Under the pieces are notes generated by a model. That model ran no database searches and was not told where the DNA came from. It was given only the letters and a program-made list of their open reading frames with translations. The position numbers and the translations under genes were made by a program. From Paralvinella palmiformis (lineage: Eukaryota; Annelida; Polychaeta; Terebellida; Alvinellidae): DNA of 64,000 nucleotides. Shown here piece by piece: positions 37,926 through 50,640 of the stretch; positions within the stretch are counted from its first letter, which is position 1; every line of letters begins with the position of its first letter. The stretch covers positions 102,501-166,500 of the forward strand of contig JAODUP010001517.1 in assembly GCA_025642065.1 (NCBI GenBank), given 5' to 3'.

Positions 37926-38239
37926 GATAAATATAAAGAGTCTTTATTTATTTGTTGCGGAATACCAAATCCATATGTCAAGGAAATAGAATATCCACTA
38001 GCATCATCAACATCAATGTTACTCATGCTAAATCCAACTTGATATCCTTTATCGATACATTTCAGGGTTGGATCATCACATAATTTGACGAGATGGATCG
38101 ATTACTGTTCCTTTATTTATTCTCATTACGGCAAAATCTACCGAAACATTAAGTGGTATTGATAAATTCCACAGGAAGGTAGCATTTTGGGTCATTTCTC
38201 CCTTAATTGTTCCTGGAGTTCCCGAGAAACTTGAGTTAC
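37926..38239 (-). pseudogene. Receptor exon 2: N-terminal C-x6-C module
   Basis: GTIKGEMTQNATFLWNLSIP then VDFAVMRINKGTVIDPS. After a one-base shift near 38092: VKLCDDPTLKCIDKGYQVGF and IDVDDASGYSISLTYGFG. The length (314) is off by one, and the exit phase as I read it does not match exon 3, so a second small indel is likely (perhaps in the aaataaataaa run near 37955). It resembles the membrane-proximal module in its C-x6-C pair. Confidence 0.72.
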
Positions 38240-38249
38240 CTGTAAAAAA

Positions 38250-38606
38250 ACGAAATACATATTAGTATGATTGTTAGAAGTTACAGATATATTAATCTAG
38301 ACAGGTTTCGGAATTTTTGAATATCCATCTTTTGTGAATATTTATTGTTATCTTAAAACCTAGTTCGGTATGAGAGAATACTGACATCCAAGATATCTTT
38401 CGGATAAAAGTTGTTTAAAAACAGTGATCTTAAATGTTATGGATTCTCTAGCAACTGTATTGTTTGATGATCGGTAATTAGATAGATAGTGTGGAACATT
38501 TAAGCAAGATTTAATGATAGCTCTGATTTTGTGTTTCCAGAGCAATTATTGAGCTAAAACTTCAAATAACCAGCCTATCGCGCGCGGGCGCACACACACA
38601 CACACA

Positions 38607-38702
<96 letters not shown>

Positions 38703-39102
38703 CAACACACGCATATATATATAAACATACATACACACATACACATGCACACACACACACTCACTCACACACACAAACACACTCACAAACACGCACGCAC
38801 GCATGCACACATAAACATACACGTATATATATATAATACTTGAGATATATGGAGAGAGACGGGGGGGGGGGTCGGGAGAGAAAGACCGTTGACCAATATA
38901 TTTACTATTTGAATTCAGATCAGATCCAGTACTATGTTTTTAAGTAATATTAATTATAATTTTGACATTCTTTCTTTATGGTTTGCCTTTAGAATTTCAA
39001 AAAATAGGAATTATGAGACTCTGATTGGAAACAAAGGTAAACATTTATAACATCTACTGTATCTGCTGTATGTAATTCATTTGGTTAGGTGTTCTTACTT
39101 AC
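38250..39102 (-). other. Receptor intron 1
   Basis: Contains the (CA)n/(TA)n compound microsatellite at 38581-38840 and a G11 run near 38860; otherwise AT-rich without features. Confidence 0.6.
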
Positions 39103-39151
39103 AGAAGCACGAAGTAACTAATAACATGAGTAATATGAATGTAATATCCAT
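39103..39151 (-). CDS. Receptor exon 1: signal peptide
   Basis: MDITFILLMLLVTSCF followed by a gtaagt donor in phase 1: a short charged start, a hydrophobic core and a small-residue end, a normal signal peptide. It joins in phase to exon 2. Confidence 0.78.
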
Positions 39152-39284
39152 CTGATCAGATAAAGTTCACAATATTCCTGTATATTCTGAGACGGAGAGA
39201 ACTTTGCCCAAACCTAAATTAGATAAATGTGGAAAAATAATAAAATAGGAATAAATACATTATAATCATAACTTTGAATTAAAA

Positions 39285-40200
39285 CAAAGTAGAAATACTG
39301 CACAATTAATTATTACTGGACTATAACGAAATATCGTCTCAAACTTGAGTAAATACCATGATTTATTCGAACCTAACAGCTAATCCTCATATTTCCGTTC
39401 ATCATTAAGTGGACGTTCATTTCCGCCTAGTTTAGCGTCCCTAAGTATTTGCAGTTAGGTGTGGTGAGACTAAATTAAAGCGCCTATCCACTTTATCAAT
39501 TTAACACAAGGCTGAGAACAGCGGATTTCAGACAGATCTCCGATACTGCTAAAAACACGTCAGGATTATAATAGCTATACATTTAACACATTTCCTACAT
39601 CAGTGTAACCTAATTACTCATAATATGGGAACAAACTATGTCCGCAACTTAATACACATAGAGATGCCTCCCTGAGTAACAAACGACTCCAGGAGTATAA
39701 ATCCATCAAGCAACATTATTTGAATTAATAGGTCGTTTTGCCAGCCAGACCACAAAAGAGAACAACAACATAGATTCTACATGAAACTTAACAGAAAGTA
39801 ATAGACTCAAACATGTCGTAATAACGACATCATCTTCTTACATTGGTGTAATAAGGAATATGAATTAAAATAGATAATATGACTGGCACGGGCAATGTGC
39901 GTTTTAGGGTACATTAAAACAGGAAACAGGCACAGAGCATTAACATATCTAAACATACTTCGATACCTACCTCCATAAATACAAATACAACTATACATAC
40001 ATTAATCTAAAAATACAACTTTCCATACATCCACATATTGATAAATGCATGTGTATACCTATGTATGTGTCTTGTCTACTCATCATCCTGTGGGAACCTG
40101 GTAATTCGTACATGCAGTTAGGTGTGGTGGGATCTACATTAATGCAGCTATCCATTTGATCTAAATTAAAGCGCCTATCCAGTTTCTTTTAGACCACAGG
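39285..40200 (-). repeat. Inverted partial copies of the 1.26-kb unit
   Basis: Reading the minus strand gives unit landmarks: 'aaacgcccattgcccatgcc' region (diverged, about 39890), 'gagtcgtttgttactcagg' (about 39680), 'cctaactg' and 'aacggaaatatgaggattag'. Two partial pieces (39285-40080 and 40110-40200) are more diverged than the tandem units that follow in the opposite direction. Confidence 0.8.
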
Positions 40201-40249
40201 AAATTACTAATGGATGTAAATTGTGGTATCAAAATATGTATGTATGCAG

Positions 40250-43200
40250 TATTGCTACTTTGTTTTTATTTTATCTAAATCACTTTAGTGAGACCATACT
40301 GAGTTAGTATACATTATCTTTTGGTGACCAATCTGTAATGTATGTTAACACGCTGAGGGAATCCAAACAGCCTAACTTTTCACTTAGATAAGAGAAAAAC
40401 TTTGACGCCAGACTAATAGGACGTGTACAGACATATATGATTCAAATAGGTAGGATTTATTTAGTTATTCGATCAAAGAATAATGCTGAGGTCAGCATCT
40501 GAGGTGTCGACATTTTTATATAAAGGTTTCTTTTGGACTACCGAAAATTACTGTTGAATGTAAACTATGGTGTAAAAATAGTTATGATATGTATGTAGCA
40601 AGTCACCATTGAACCAAACACACGTGTTGTTTCCTGCAAGCTGTGGTATCAAAGGGTATGTTTTTACGTGCTTCAGTTTTTTGTACGTAGTTTGCATGTA
40701 GCCGAATTAGGCTTATGAGTAAACCAGACACATGCTTAGGTATACGGATACATCTATTAATATGTTGAGGCATGGAACATTACATTTTTATATTGTTGTA
40801 TATATATATAGTTGTAATTGTATTTATTTTTATGGTTATATATCTCGAAAGATGTTTAGATATGTTGATGCTCTGTGCCTGTTTTCTCTTTATATTTACC
40901 CTAAAACGCCCATTGCCCATGCCATACATCTTATCTATTTCTATCCAGTTTCCTTATTATTCAAATGCATAAGAGTGATGTCGTTATTACAACAAGTTTT
41001 ATTCTATTAGCTTTGTTATGTGTAATGTAGAATCTATATTGATGTCATCTTATGTGGTCTGGCGAAACGATCTATTGATTCGAACAATGCTGCTTGAAGT
41101 ATTTATATTACTGGAGTCGTTTGTTACTCAGGCAGGCAACTCCATGGTCATTAAGCTGCGGACAGAGTTTTTCCCATATTATGAGAAATTATGTTACACT
41201 GATATAGGAAATTTGTTAAATGTATAGCTATTATAAGCCAGACGTGTCATTCGCAGTATCGCAGAGCTGCCTGAAATCCGCTGTTCTGTACCATGAGTCA
41301 AATAGATCAAATGGATAGGCGCATTAATTTAGATCCCACCACACCTAACTGGATATATGTATGGACCCTAAATTAAACGTAAATGAACGTACACTTAGTG
41401 TTGAACGGAAACGTATGAGGATTAGCTGATAGGTTCGAGTAAATCATAGTATTTACTAAATTTTGAGACGATAGTTCGTTCTAATCCAGAAATAATCGAT
41501 TGTGAATTACTGTTACTTTGTTTTAATTTTATCTAAATCACTTCAGTGAGTCCATATTGAGTTAGTGTACATTTTCTTGTGGTGAATTAACTGTAATGGT
41601 TGTTAACAGGCTGAGGGTATACAAAAGGCCTAACTGTTCAATTAGGTTTTAGAAGAACTTCAACTCCAGACTAGTGGGACATGTACCGATATATATGTTT
41701 CATATATGTAGGATTTATTTAGTTATTCGAATCCAGTTTAAACCTGATGTCAGCATCTGAGGTGTTGAAATGTTGTATATATAGTTTCTTTTGGACTACC
41801 GAAAATTACTGTTGAATGTAAACTATGGTGTAAAAATAGTTATGATATGTATGTAGCAAGTCACCATTGAACCAAACACACGTGTTGTTTCCTGCAAGCT
41901 GTGGTATCAAAGGGTATGTTTTTACGTGCTTCAGTTTTTTGTACGTAGTTTGCATGTAGCCGAATTAGGCTTATGAGTAAACCAGACACATGCTTAGGTA
42001 TACGGATACATCTATTAATATGTTGAGGCATGGAACATTACATTTTTATATTGTTGTATATATATATAGTTGTATTTGTATTTATTTTTATGGTTATATA
42101 TCTCGAAAGATGTTTAGATATGTTGATGCTCTGTGCCTGTTTTCTCTTTATATTTACCCTAAAACGCCCATTGCCCATGCCATACATCTTATCTATTTCT
42201 ATCCAGTTTCCTTATTATTCAAATGCATAAGAGTGATGTCGTTATTACAACAAGTTTTATTCTATTAGCTTTGTTATGTATAATGTAGAATCTATATTGA
42301 TGTCATCTTATGTGGTCTGGCGAAACGATCTATTGATTCGAACAATGCTGCTTGAAGTATTTATATTACTGGAGTCGTTTGTTACTCAGGCAAGCAACTC
42401 CATGGTCATTAAGCTGCGGACAGAGTGTTTCCCATATTATGAGAAATTATGTTACACTGATATAGGAAATTTGTTAAATGTATAGCTATTATAAGCCAGA
42501 CGTGTCATTCGCAGTATCGCAGAGCTACCTGAAATCCGCTGTTCTGTACCATGAGTCAAATAGATCAAATGGATAGGCGCATTAATTTAGATCCCACCAC
42601 ACCTAACTGGATATATGTATGGACCCTAAATTAAACGTAAATGAACGTACACTTAGTGTTGAACGGAAACGTATGAGGATTAGCTGATAGGTTCGAGTAA
42701 ATCATAGTATTTACAAAATTTTGAGACGATAGGTCGTTCTAATCCAGAAATAATCGATTGTGAATTACTGTTACTTTGTTTTAATTTTATCTAAATCACT
42801 TCAGTGAGTCCATATTGAGTTAGTGTACATTTTCTTGTGGTGAATTAACTGTAATGGTTGTTAACAGGCTGAGGGTATACAAAAGGCCTAACTTTTCAAT
42901 TAGGTTTTAGAAGAACTTCAACTCCAGACTAGTGGAACGTGTACCGATATATATGTTTCATATATGTAGGATTTATTTAGTTATTCGAATCCAGTTTAAA
43001 GCTGATGTCAGCATCTGAGGTGTTGATATGTTGTATATATAGTTTCTTTTGGACTACCGAAAATTACTGTTGAATGTAAACTATGGTGTAAAAATAGTTA
43101 TGATATGTATGTAGCAAGTCCCCATTGAACCAAACACACGTGTTGTTTTCTGCAAGCTGTGGTATCAAAGGGTATGTTTTTACGTGCTTCAGTTTTTTGT

Positions 43201-46200
43201 ACGTAGTCTGCATGTAGCCGAATTCCTGTGGGTGTGACATATTTGTCGCGTACGAAAAGCGAATTAGCTGGTTCCCAGAGGTTTATGAGTAAACCAGACA
43301 CATGCTTAGGTATATGGATACATCTATTAATATGTGCAGGTATGGAACATTTTATTTTTATATTGTTGTATATATTTTTATGGTAATAGGTCTCGAAGGA
43401 TGTTTAGATATGTTGATGCTCTGTGCCTGTTTTCTCTTTATATTTACCCTAAAACGCCCATTGCCCATGCCATACATCTTATCTATTTCTATCCAGTTTC
43501 CTTATTATTCAAATGCATAAGAGTGATGTCGTTATTAAAAGTTTATATTTTTATGTATGTATAATGTAGAATCTATATTGATGTCATCTTATGTGGTCTG
43601 GCGAAACGATCTATTGATTCGAACAATGCTGCTTGAAGTATTTATATTACTGGAGTCGTTTGTTACTCAGGCAGGCAACTCCATGGTCATTAAGCTGCGG
43701 ACAGAGTGTTTCCCATATTATGAGAAATTATGTTACACTGATATAGGAAATTTGTTAAATGTATAGCTATTATAAGCCAGACGTGTCATTCGCAGTATCG
43801 CAGAGCTGCCTGAAATCGTTTGTCGTCTGATCAAATAGATCAATGGATAGGCGCATTAATTTAGATCCCACCACACCTAACTGGATATATGTATGGACCC
43901 TAAATTAAACGTAAATGAACGTACACTTAGTGTTGAACGGAAACGTATGAGGATTAGCTGATAGGTTCGAGTAAATCATAGTATTTACAAAATTTTGAGA
44001 CGATAGGTCGTTCTAATCCAGAAATAATCGATTGTGAATTACTGTTACTTTGTTTTAATTTTATCTAAATCACTTCAGTGAGTCCATATTGAGTTAGTGT
44101 ACATTTTCTTGTGGTGAATTAACTGTAATGGTTGTTAACAGGCTGAGGGTATACAAAAGGCCTAACTTTTCAATTAGGTTTTAGAAGAACTTCAACTCCA
44201 GACTAGTGGAACGTGTACCGATATATATGTTTCATATATGTAGGATTTATTTAGTTATTCGAATCCAGTTTAAAGCTGATGTCAGCATCTGAGGTGTTGA
44301 TATGTTGTATATATAGTTTCTTTTGGACTACCGAAAATTACTGTTGAATGTAAACTATGGTGTAAAAATAGTTATGATATGTATGTAGCAAGTCCCCATT
44401 GAACCAAACACACGTGTTGTTTTCTGCAAGCTGTGGTATCAAAGGGTATGTTTTAACGTGCTTCAGTTTTTTGTACGTAGTCTGCATGTAGCCGAATTCC
44501 TGTGGGTGTGACATATTTGTCGCGTACGAAAAGCGAATTAGCTGGTTCCCAGAGGTTTATGAGTAAACCAGACACATGCTTAGGTATATGGATACATCTA
44601 TTAATATGTGCAGGTATGGAACATTTTATTTTTATATTGTTGTATATATTTTTATGGTAATAGGTCTCGAAGGATGTTTAGATATGTTGATGCTCTGTGC
44701 CTGTTTTCTCTTTATATTTACCCTAAAACGCCCATTGCCCATGCCATACATCTTATCTATTTCTATCCAGTTTCCTTATTATTCAAATGCATAAGAGTGA
44801 TGTCGTTATTGCAACAAGTTTTATTCTATTAGCTTTGTTATGTATAATGTAGAATCTATATTGATGTCATCTTATGTGGTCTGGCGAAACGATCTATTGA
44901 TTCGAACAATGCTGCTTGAAGTATTTATATTACTGGAGTCGTTTGTTACTCAGGCAGGCAACTCCATGGTCATTAAGCTGCGGACAGAGTGTTTCCCATA
45001 TTATGAGAAATTATGTTACACTGATATAGGAAATTTGTTAAATGTATAGCTATTATAAGCCAGACGTGTCATTCGCAGTATCGCAGAGCTGCCTGAAATC
45101 CGCTGTTCTGTACCATGAGTCAAATAGATCAAATGGATAGGCGCATTAATTTAGATCCCACCACACCTAACTGGATATATGTATGGACCCTAAATTAAAC
45201 GTAAATGAACGTACACTTAGTGTTGAACGGAAACGTATGAGGATTAGCTGATAGGTTCGAGTAAATCATAGTATTTACAAAATTTTGAGACGATAGGTCG
45301 TTCTAATCCAGAAATAATCGATTGTGAATTACTGTTACTTTGTTTTAATTTTATCTAAATCACTTCAGTGAGTCCATATTGAGTTAGTGTACATTTTCTT
45401 GTGGTGAATTAACTGTAAAGGTTGTTAACAGGCTGAGGGTATACAAAAGGCCTAACTTTTCAATTAGGTTTTAGAAGAACTTCAACTCCAGACTAGTGGA
45501 ACGTGTACCGATATATATGTTTCATATATGTAGGATTTATTTAGTTATTCGAATCCAGTTTAAAGCTGATGTCAGCATCTGAGGTGTTGATATGTTGTAT
45601 ATATAGTTTCTTTTGGACTACCGAAAATTACTGTTGAATGTAAACTATGGTGTAAAAATAGTTATGATATGTATGTAGCAAGTCCCCATTGAACCAAACA
45701 CACGTGTTGTTTTCTGCAAGCTGTGGTATCAAAGGGTATGTTTTTACGTGCTTCAGTTTTTTGTACGTAGTCTGCATGTAGCCGAATTCCTGTGGGTGTG
45801 ACATATTTGTCGCGTACGAAAAGCGAATTAGCTGGTTCCCAGAGGTTTATGAGTAAACCAGACACATGTTTAGGTATATGGATACATCTATTAATATGTG
45901 CAGGTATGGAACATTTTATTTTTATATTGTTGTATATATTTTTATGGTAATAGGTCTCAAAGCATGTTTAGATATGTTGATGCTCTGTGCCTGTGTTCTC
46001 TTTATATTTACCCTAAAACGCCCATTGCCCATGCCAGACATCTTATCTATTTCTATCCAGATTCCTTATTATTCCAATGCATAACAGTGATGTCGTTATT
46101 ACAACAAGTTTTATTCTATTAGCTTTGTTATGTATAATGTATAATCTATATTGATGTCATCTTATGTGGTCTCCGAAACGATCTATTAATTCAAACAATG

Positions 46201-46460
46201 CTGCTTGAAGGATTTATACTCCTGGAGTTGTTTATTACTCAGGCAGGCAACTCCATGGCTAATACGCGGCGGACAGAGGTTTTTTTCCATACTATGAAAA
46301 AGTATGTTACACTGATATAGGAAATATGTTAAATGTTTAGCTATTATAATTCAGACGTGTCATTCGCAGTATCGGAGATCTGCCTGAAATCCGCTGTTCT
46401 GCACCATGGGTCAAATAGATCATGTAGATAGGCGCTTTAATTTAGATCCGTCACTTCTGA
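40250..46460 (+). repeat. Tandem array of a 1.26-1.29 kb unit, about five copies
   Basis: Unit starts (anchor near 'actgttactttg'): 40250, 41509, 42767, 44041, 45331; spacings about 1259, 1258, 1274, 1290. Units 3 and 4 are nearly identical. Units 3-5 carry an extra stretch (e.g. 43225-43280, 'cctgtgggtgtgacatattt') absent from units 1-2. The last about 400 bp of unit 5 is clearly diverged. Two small ORFs (69 and 72-92 aa) recur in each unit, but because the copies are almost identical this says nothing about selection. It ends in unique sequence near 46460. Confidence 0.95.
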
Positions 46461-46745
46461 AACCACCCTCCCAGTTAAGCATTTATCAAGCAGAAGATGA
46501 CCTCTGAATGCTGACTGCACAGATTTTCCAGTCATAATATGCTTTACTGCATTTCCCCAAATATCTCCTCAAACATATTTGCCATGCCAGTGCCTTGCAT
46601 TAGGGTATCAATGGGACTAAATGCATTTATAAGTGTGTGGGAATTACCCGACATCAACACCAACAAATAAAATGCCTGACGCACATTTGATCTCCATTGA
46701 AATACATCCATTGCTTCATGAAATCGCAACATACTTCGGTATTCA
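46440..46745 (-). pseudogene. Transposon-derived coding fragment, unrecognised
   Basis: Open stretch reading LRFHEAMDVFQWRSNVRQAF, YLLVLMSGNSHTLINAFSPI, DTLMQGTGMANMFEEIFGE; after a stop, a frameshifted continuation. Its style resembles a family of transposon-borne proteins of marine invertebrates, but I cannot name it. No start, splice site or partner is evident. Confidence 0.45.
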
Positions 46746-46759
46746 ACAGAAAGCGGAAT

Positions 46760-48050
46760 ATTACGACTAAGAAAAAAAAAAAAAATCTGAATTATTACAT
46801 AACAGTCAGTGCTTAACAGTTACTCCCAAATATTCATGGAATGACCTAGGGGTAATGATGAGAAGTAATATCGCCATTTTAGCGTCATGGTAACGCCATC
46901 GGACATTGTAAATATGTCTATTTGGTAAGTTGGTACTATGTTTCAATCTGTATGTAATAGATTTGTGGGGTGTCTCTTGAAGGTTTTTTTTTTCTGTAAA
47001 TTGAAATTATGGGGGCCTCTATCTTGAAAAGTTTGCAAATTTCCATCTTCTCATGGTCTAATTTAGGGACACTGTTTTTCTGGAAGTGTAATGGCCCAAA
47101 GAACTACTTAAAACAAAAACAAAATTGTGTGGGGGTTTGGGCTTTATTTTCCATATATTGACCGGACTATTAATCAGGTGTTGAAATTTAGGTTTATCTG
47201 AATACTAGTTTTAATCTTCTAATGATTTAATTTTACTTGATGACTTATTGATATATACATGATGCATATCCTGAACTATGATTTGTCTACCAGCCACACA
47301 CTAATAAAATCTTGAAAATAAACGGGGTACTAAGGCTTAGTCATCATTATCCAGTATATGTGTTTGTTGTGTCATTCGTTTCCATTCTTGTCCTCGCATT
47401 ACAATTTACATATGTTGGTTGATACATTTGCCATTTGACATCAAGGTTAGCTTAGGAACCTGGTCAAAATTGATCAAACAAGATGTCAGCGAGTACATTT
47501 TCATACAGGTTTTGTGTCTTACAGGTATTGTGTCTTAGCATATGATATTTGAATTAATTATTTGTAAATAGTGTATATATTCATTACTTTTTGTATATTA
47601 TGTAAGAAATGTTTTATTCTGAAATATAGTTATTTAATTGAATTTATTCGAGAGCGGCCAATGATAGACTATCATTCTCTACATTCGATTTATTTAGGCC
47701 AACTCTATATCAATTAAACAAACGCTAAATTGACTCGGCGATGTTCCACCATAGTTCATAAATATAGATGTTCTCTGATTCTATCATTGTAGTTTAATAT
47801 AGGTTTCCGTTGTCCAATGTGAATGCAGGCCTGCTAAGAGTCGCTTGTTAACTCGTTATCCAGTACGTCTTAATTGCGAATTTGCCAATTAAATCTAATA
47901 GTTTACTAAATTGGGTTCCAATTATTATGTTTTTGTTGGTCAATAACAGTTTGTCTGTTTTTATTTCCTCAGAAAAGGATTTTGGAACAACTCATCTTTC
48001 AGATATGTCACACACATTTTCCGAACAGTGGGAAAAAATAAGGGATTTAT
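46760..48050. other. No gene seen
   Basis: Begins with an A13 run. AT-rich, with no domain signature or repeat noted on either strand. Confidence 0.5.
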
Positions 48051-48059
48051 TTGAATAAA

Positions 48060-48480
48060 ATCCCGTAATGTTTCATAATTATATTTTCTACTATAATTTC
48101 TAAATTATTTTAAGACATTGTTATTATCATTCAATCACAAAAGGCCATAGAAGCAAGTTTCATGACAAAACTTATGATTACGTAGAAACAACACATTCAT
48201 ATGGGCTTTTTTTGTATCTATTTTGGATTTTGTATACCAAAGGCGAATTGAACTCAAACAATATATTTGTGACCCTGCTTAAGGTTAAAAATATAACAGC
48301 AGCAATGGTGTGAAGTGGTCATAGTAGTAGTAGTTGTAGTAGTAATAGTTCTTGTGGTAGTAGTAAAGGTAGTAGTAGTAGTAACCAATGTACTGAGTTG
48401 AAAGTGTCTAACGAATCTTCAGGGTTGAATGTGTGTAATCGAACGTAAGGGTTAATAAAACTGTTATCTACCATTTTGAA
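48060..48480 (+). repeat. (TAG)n-linked dispersed repeat, copy 1
   Basis: Order: 'aagtttcatgacaaaactta', a run of TAGTAG near 48325-48380, then 'accaatgtactgagttgaa'. The same order occurs at 48530 and 50150. Confidence 0.75.
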
Positions 48481-48529
48481 TAGCCTCATAATAGTCTGTT
48501 ATATTTGTGAATAATTGTTTTATTCGTGT

Positions 48530-48940
48530 GCTGTGTGTAATACTCTACTAACCCTTCAATGAACAAGTCATGAAAAGAAAGTTTCTGGACAAAACTTAGG
48601 ATTACATGGATATATCACATTTATTTATTGCAAAGTCGGGATGCTTAATATTCATGGTGTTTCTCTTGGGGCATTTCCAAATATGTTGGTCAAAGTGAAA
48701 ATATATATTCGGAAATTACATATGAGATTATATATAGCCATGGCAAATTGAACTGCTAAAATACAGTTTTGGCCCTACATAGTGTAATAATGTCACAGTA
48801 GTTAAGGTCTGGTGTGGTCATGGTAGTAGTAGCGGCACCAGTAGTAGTAGTAACCAATGTACTGGGTTCAATGTCAGTAGCCAATGTACTAGGTTGAATG
48901 TATGTAATTAATGTTTTAGGTCAATAAAAGTGTTCAGTCA
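48530..48940 (+). repeat. (TAG)n-linked dispersed repeat, copy 2
   Basis: 'gtaatactctactaaccctt', 'aaatatgttggtcaaagtga', TAGTAG run, 'accaatgtactgggttcaat'. It follows copy 1 directly. Confidence 0.78.
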
Positions 48941-48949
48941 TCAAATAAT

Positions 48950-49950
48950 ACCGAAACGTTATACAATTCCATGAATGAAGAATTAACACTATTGGACGAT
49001 TGGATTAAGACAAACAAATCGTCAATGAATGCTAGTTAAAGGAGGTTTATTTAATTCAGAAACAAAAACATGGAGCTAAATGTTAAAAAAAATATTAAAT
49101 TACTTATCAATGGAGAAGCAATAGTTTTGGTCTCAAAAAGGAAATTCCTAGGCACTACAGTTGTTGAATAACTAGAATGGAAAGAACATATCGATGTATG
49201 TAAAAGATAAATTTCAAGTGATAATTATATTCTAAAACGTTTGAAAAATACATTATCTACTTCATTATTAACAACCATATATTGTAGCATTGTACACCGT
49301 GATTAATCTTACGGAATAATGATCTGGGGTTCAGCATGTTAACGACACTTGCATACGATTGAAGTTTTACAATAAGCCACTCGAAGTCTACACAAAATGC
49401 TATTATTTTAAAGTAGTAAAATATTAAAAAGTAACAATTTATACAAATTTCAACTATTGATATTTATGAATAATTACTACCAAACAATTTGGCATCGCTT
49501 ATATGTCCATTGTTTCCCGGGAACTGTGAGATCCATTGACTTTATACTAGACGTCGAATGATTCCCGCATCGTAGCGCATACAGTACGCACTTGTCAAGG
49601 ACCTGATTTATGGAGTGCACTTCCATCAAACATAAAAAAGGAAATATGTTTCATCATTTAAGGGACAATTAAAAAAGATGTATGTAAATGCGCATGCAAA
49701 GCAAAACAGGGTTTAATTACTCCTAGAACGGATGGTCCAACGGTGGTATCATCTTTATGAAACTCCACCCTCCGCGTTTTCAGGTTTTACTTTGTATTGT
49801 ATGTAATATCGCATACACGTTGTTACATTTTATATCTGAATCATCATCTAGTAATAGTCCTATAAGCAATTTTTAAATTATTTTTATGTAATTGATTTAT
49901 TAATAAGATGAATCTAATTCTTGAATTAAATATTCCGAGGGGTGGGATAT
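48950..49950 (+). mobile_element. LINE reverse-transcriptase relic
   Basis: Starts ELTLLDDWIKTNKSSMN, then NIKLLINGEAIVLVSKRKFL with GTTVVE, WKEHIDVCKR, and STSLLTTIYCSIVHRD, matching the post-YADD and thumb parts of CR1/Jockey RTs. Many stops. It sits between copies 2 and 3 of the (TAG)n-linked repeat, so it may have interrupted that tandem series. Confidence 0.72.
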
Positions 49951-50149
49951 TAGGCTAACACTGATCTCATTAACTATGTATATTACGATTATTGATGCAC
50001 AGTATATTAAACTATGCTGCGATTACAGACGCATGTCTTGGTGTTTGCCTCGGTCATACATAGAACATATGAACTTATTAATTTCATATTATTTGAATTG
50101 TGAGTATAGTTCGAAATAAACTAACTTACTTACTGTATCTACAATTTTG

Positions 50150-50640
50150 AATAGACTGACATTGGTGTGTTTTATTTGTAAATAAAGTGTTTTATTTAAA
50201 GGCTATGTGTAATACTACACTACCCTTTGAAACACAAAGTGGAAGAACAACAATATTAACTACAAAACCTGTTATTACATAGAAAGAACACGTGCAATGT
50301 TGTGAAGTTGTCTTGGTGTTTTTCTTCGGAAAATTCCAAATATGTTGGCCAAGTCAAAATATTGACTCGGCAAGTGCATATTGTATTATATATACCCAGG
50401 GCAAGTCATGGTGTAAAGTGGTCCTAGTAGTAGTAGTAGTAGTGGTAACAGTAGAAGTAGTAGTAATAGTAACCAGTGTGTTGGGTTGCATGTGTGTAAC
50501 CAAAGAACTGGGTTGAATGTGTGAAACCCAATGTGCTGGGTTGAATTTGTGTAATCAAAGTTTATTGGCTTGAATGTGTGTAATCAGTGTACTGGGTTGA
50601 ATGCGTGTGACCAATGTATGGGTTGCATGTCTTTTATCAC
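50150..50640 (+). repeat. (TAG)n-linked dispersed repeat, copy 3, with expanded minisatellite
   Basis: Same layout as copies 1 and 2, but the 3' part is expanded to about six units of 26-29 bp of the type 'accaatgtactgggttgaat' (50480-50635). Confidence 0.8.

Larger units (their letters stand above)
34207..39151 (-). pseudogene. Immunoglobulin-superfamily type I membrane receptor, 11 exons, with frameshifts
   Basis: Exons, 5' to 3' on the minus strand: 39103-39151, 37926-38239, 37532-37813, 37131-37421, 36694-37010, 36306-36570, 36003-36284, 35551-35880, 35167-35441, 34567-34889, 34207-34308. They encode a signal peptide, an N-terminal C-x6-C module, six Ig-like domains, an FN3 domain, a membrane-proximal C-x6-C module and a TM helix. 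The intact internal exons are symmetric phase 1-1, the hallmark of shuffled Ig modules. The architecture resembles the CD22/hemicentin-like receptors annotated in molluscs, which act in cell adhesion or immune recognition; the role here is inferred. Exons 2, 5, 6, 9 and 10 have lengths off the phase, and exons 5 and 9 also contain stops. It is either a pseudogene or a gene read through consensus errors. A cytoplasmic tail could be supplied by 16525-16986. Confidence 0.85.

Noticed and set aside
40732..46122. Recurring 69-aa and 72-92-aa ORFs in the tandem units
   Set aside because: Units are nearly identical at DNA level, so shared ORFs are expected; no start context, splice signal or domain.
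40250..46460. CRISPR array
   Set aside because: Eukaryotic, with kilobase-long contiguous units and no short repeat-spacer pattern.
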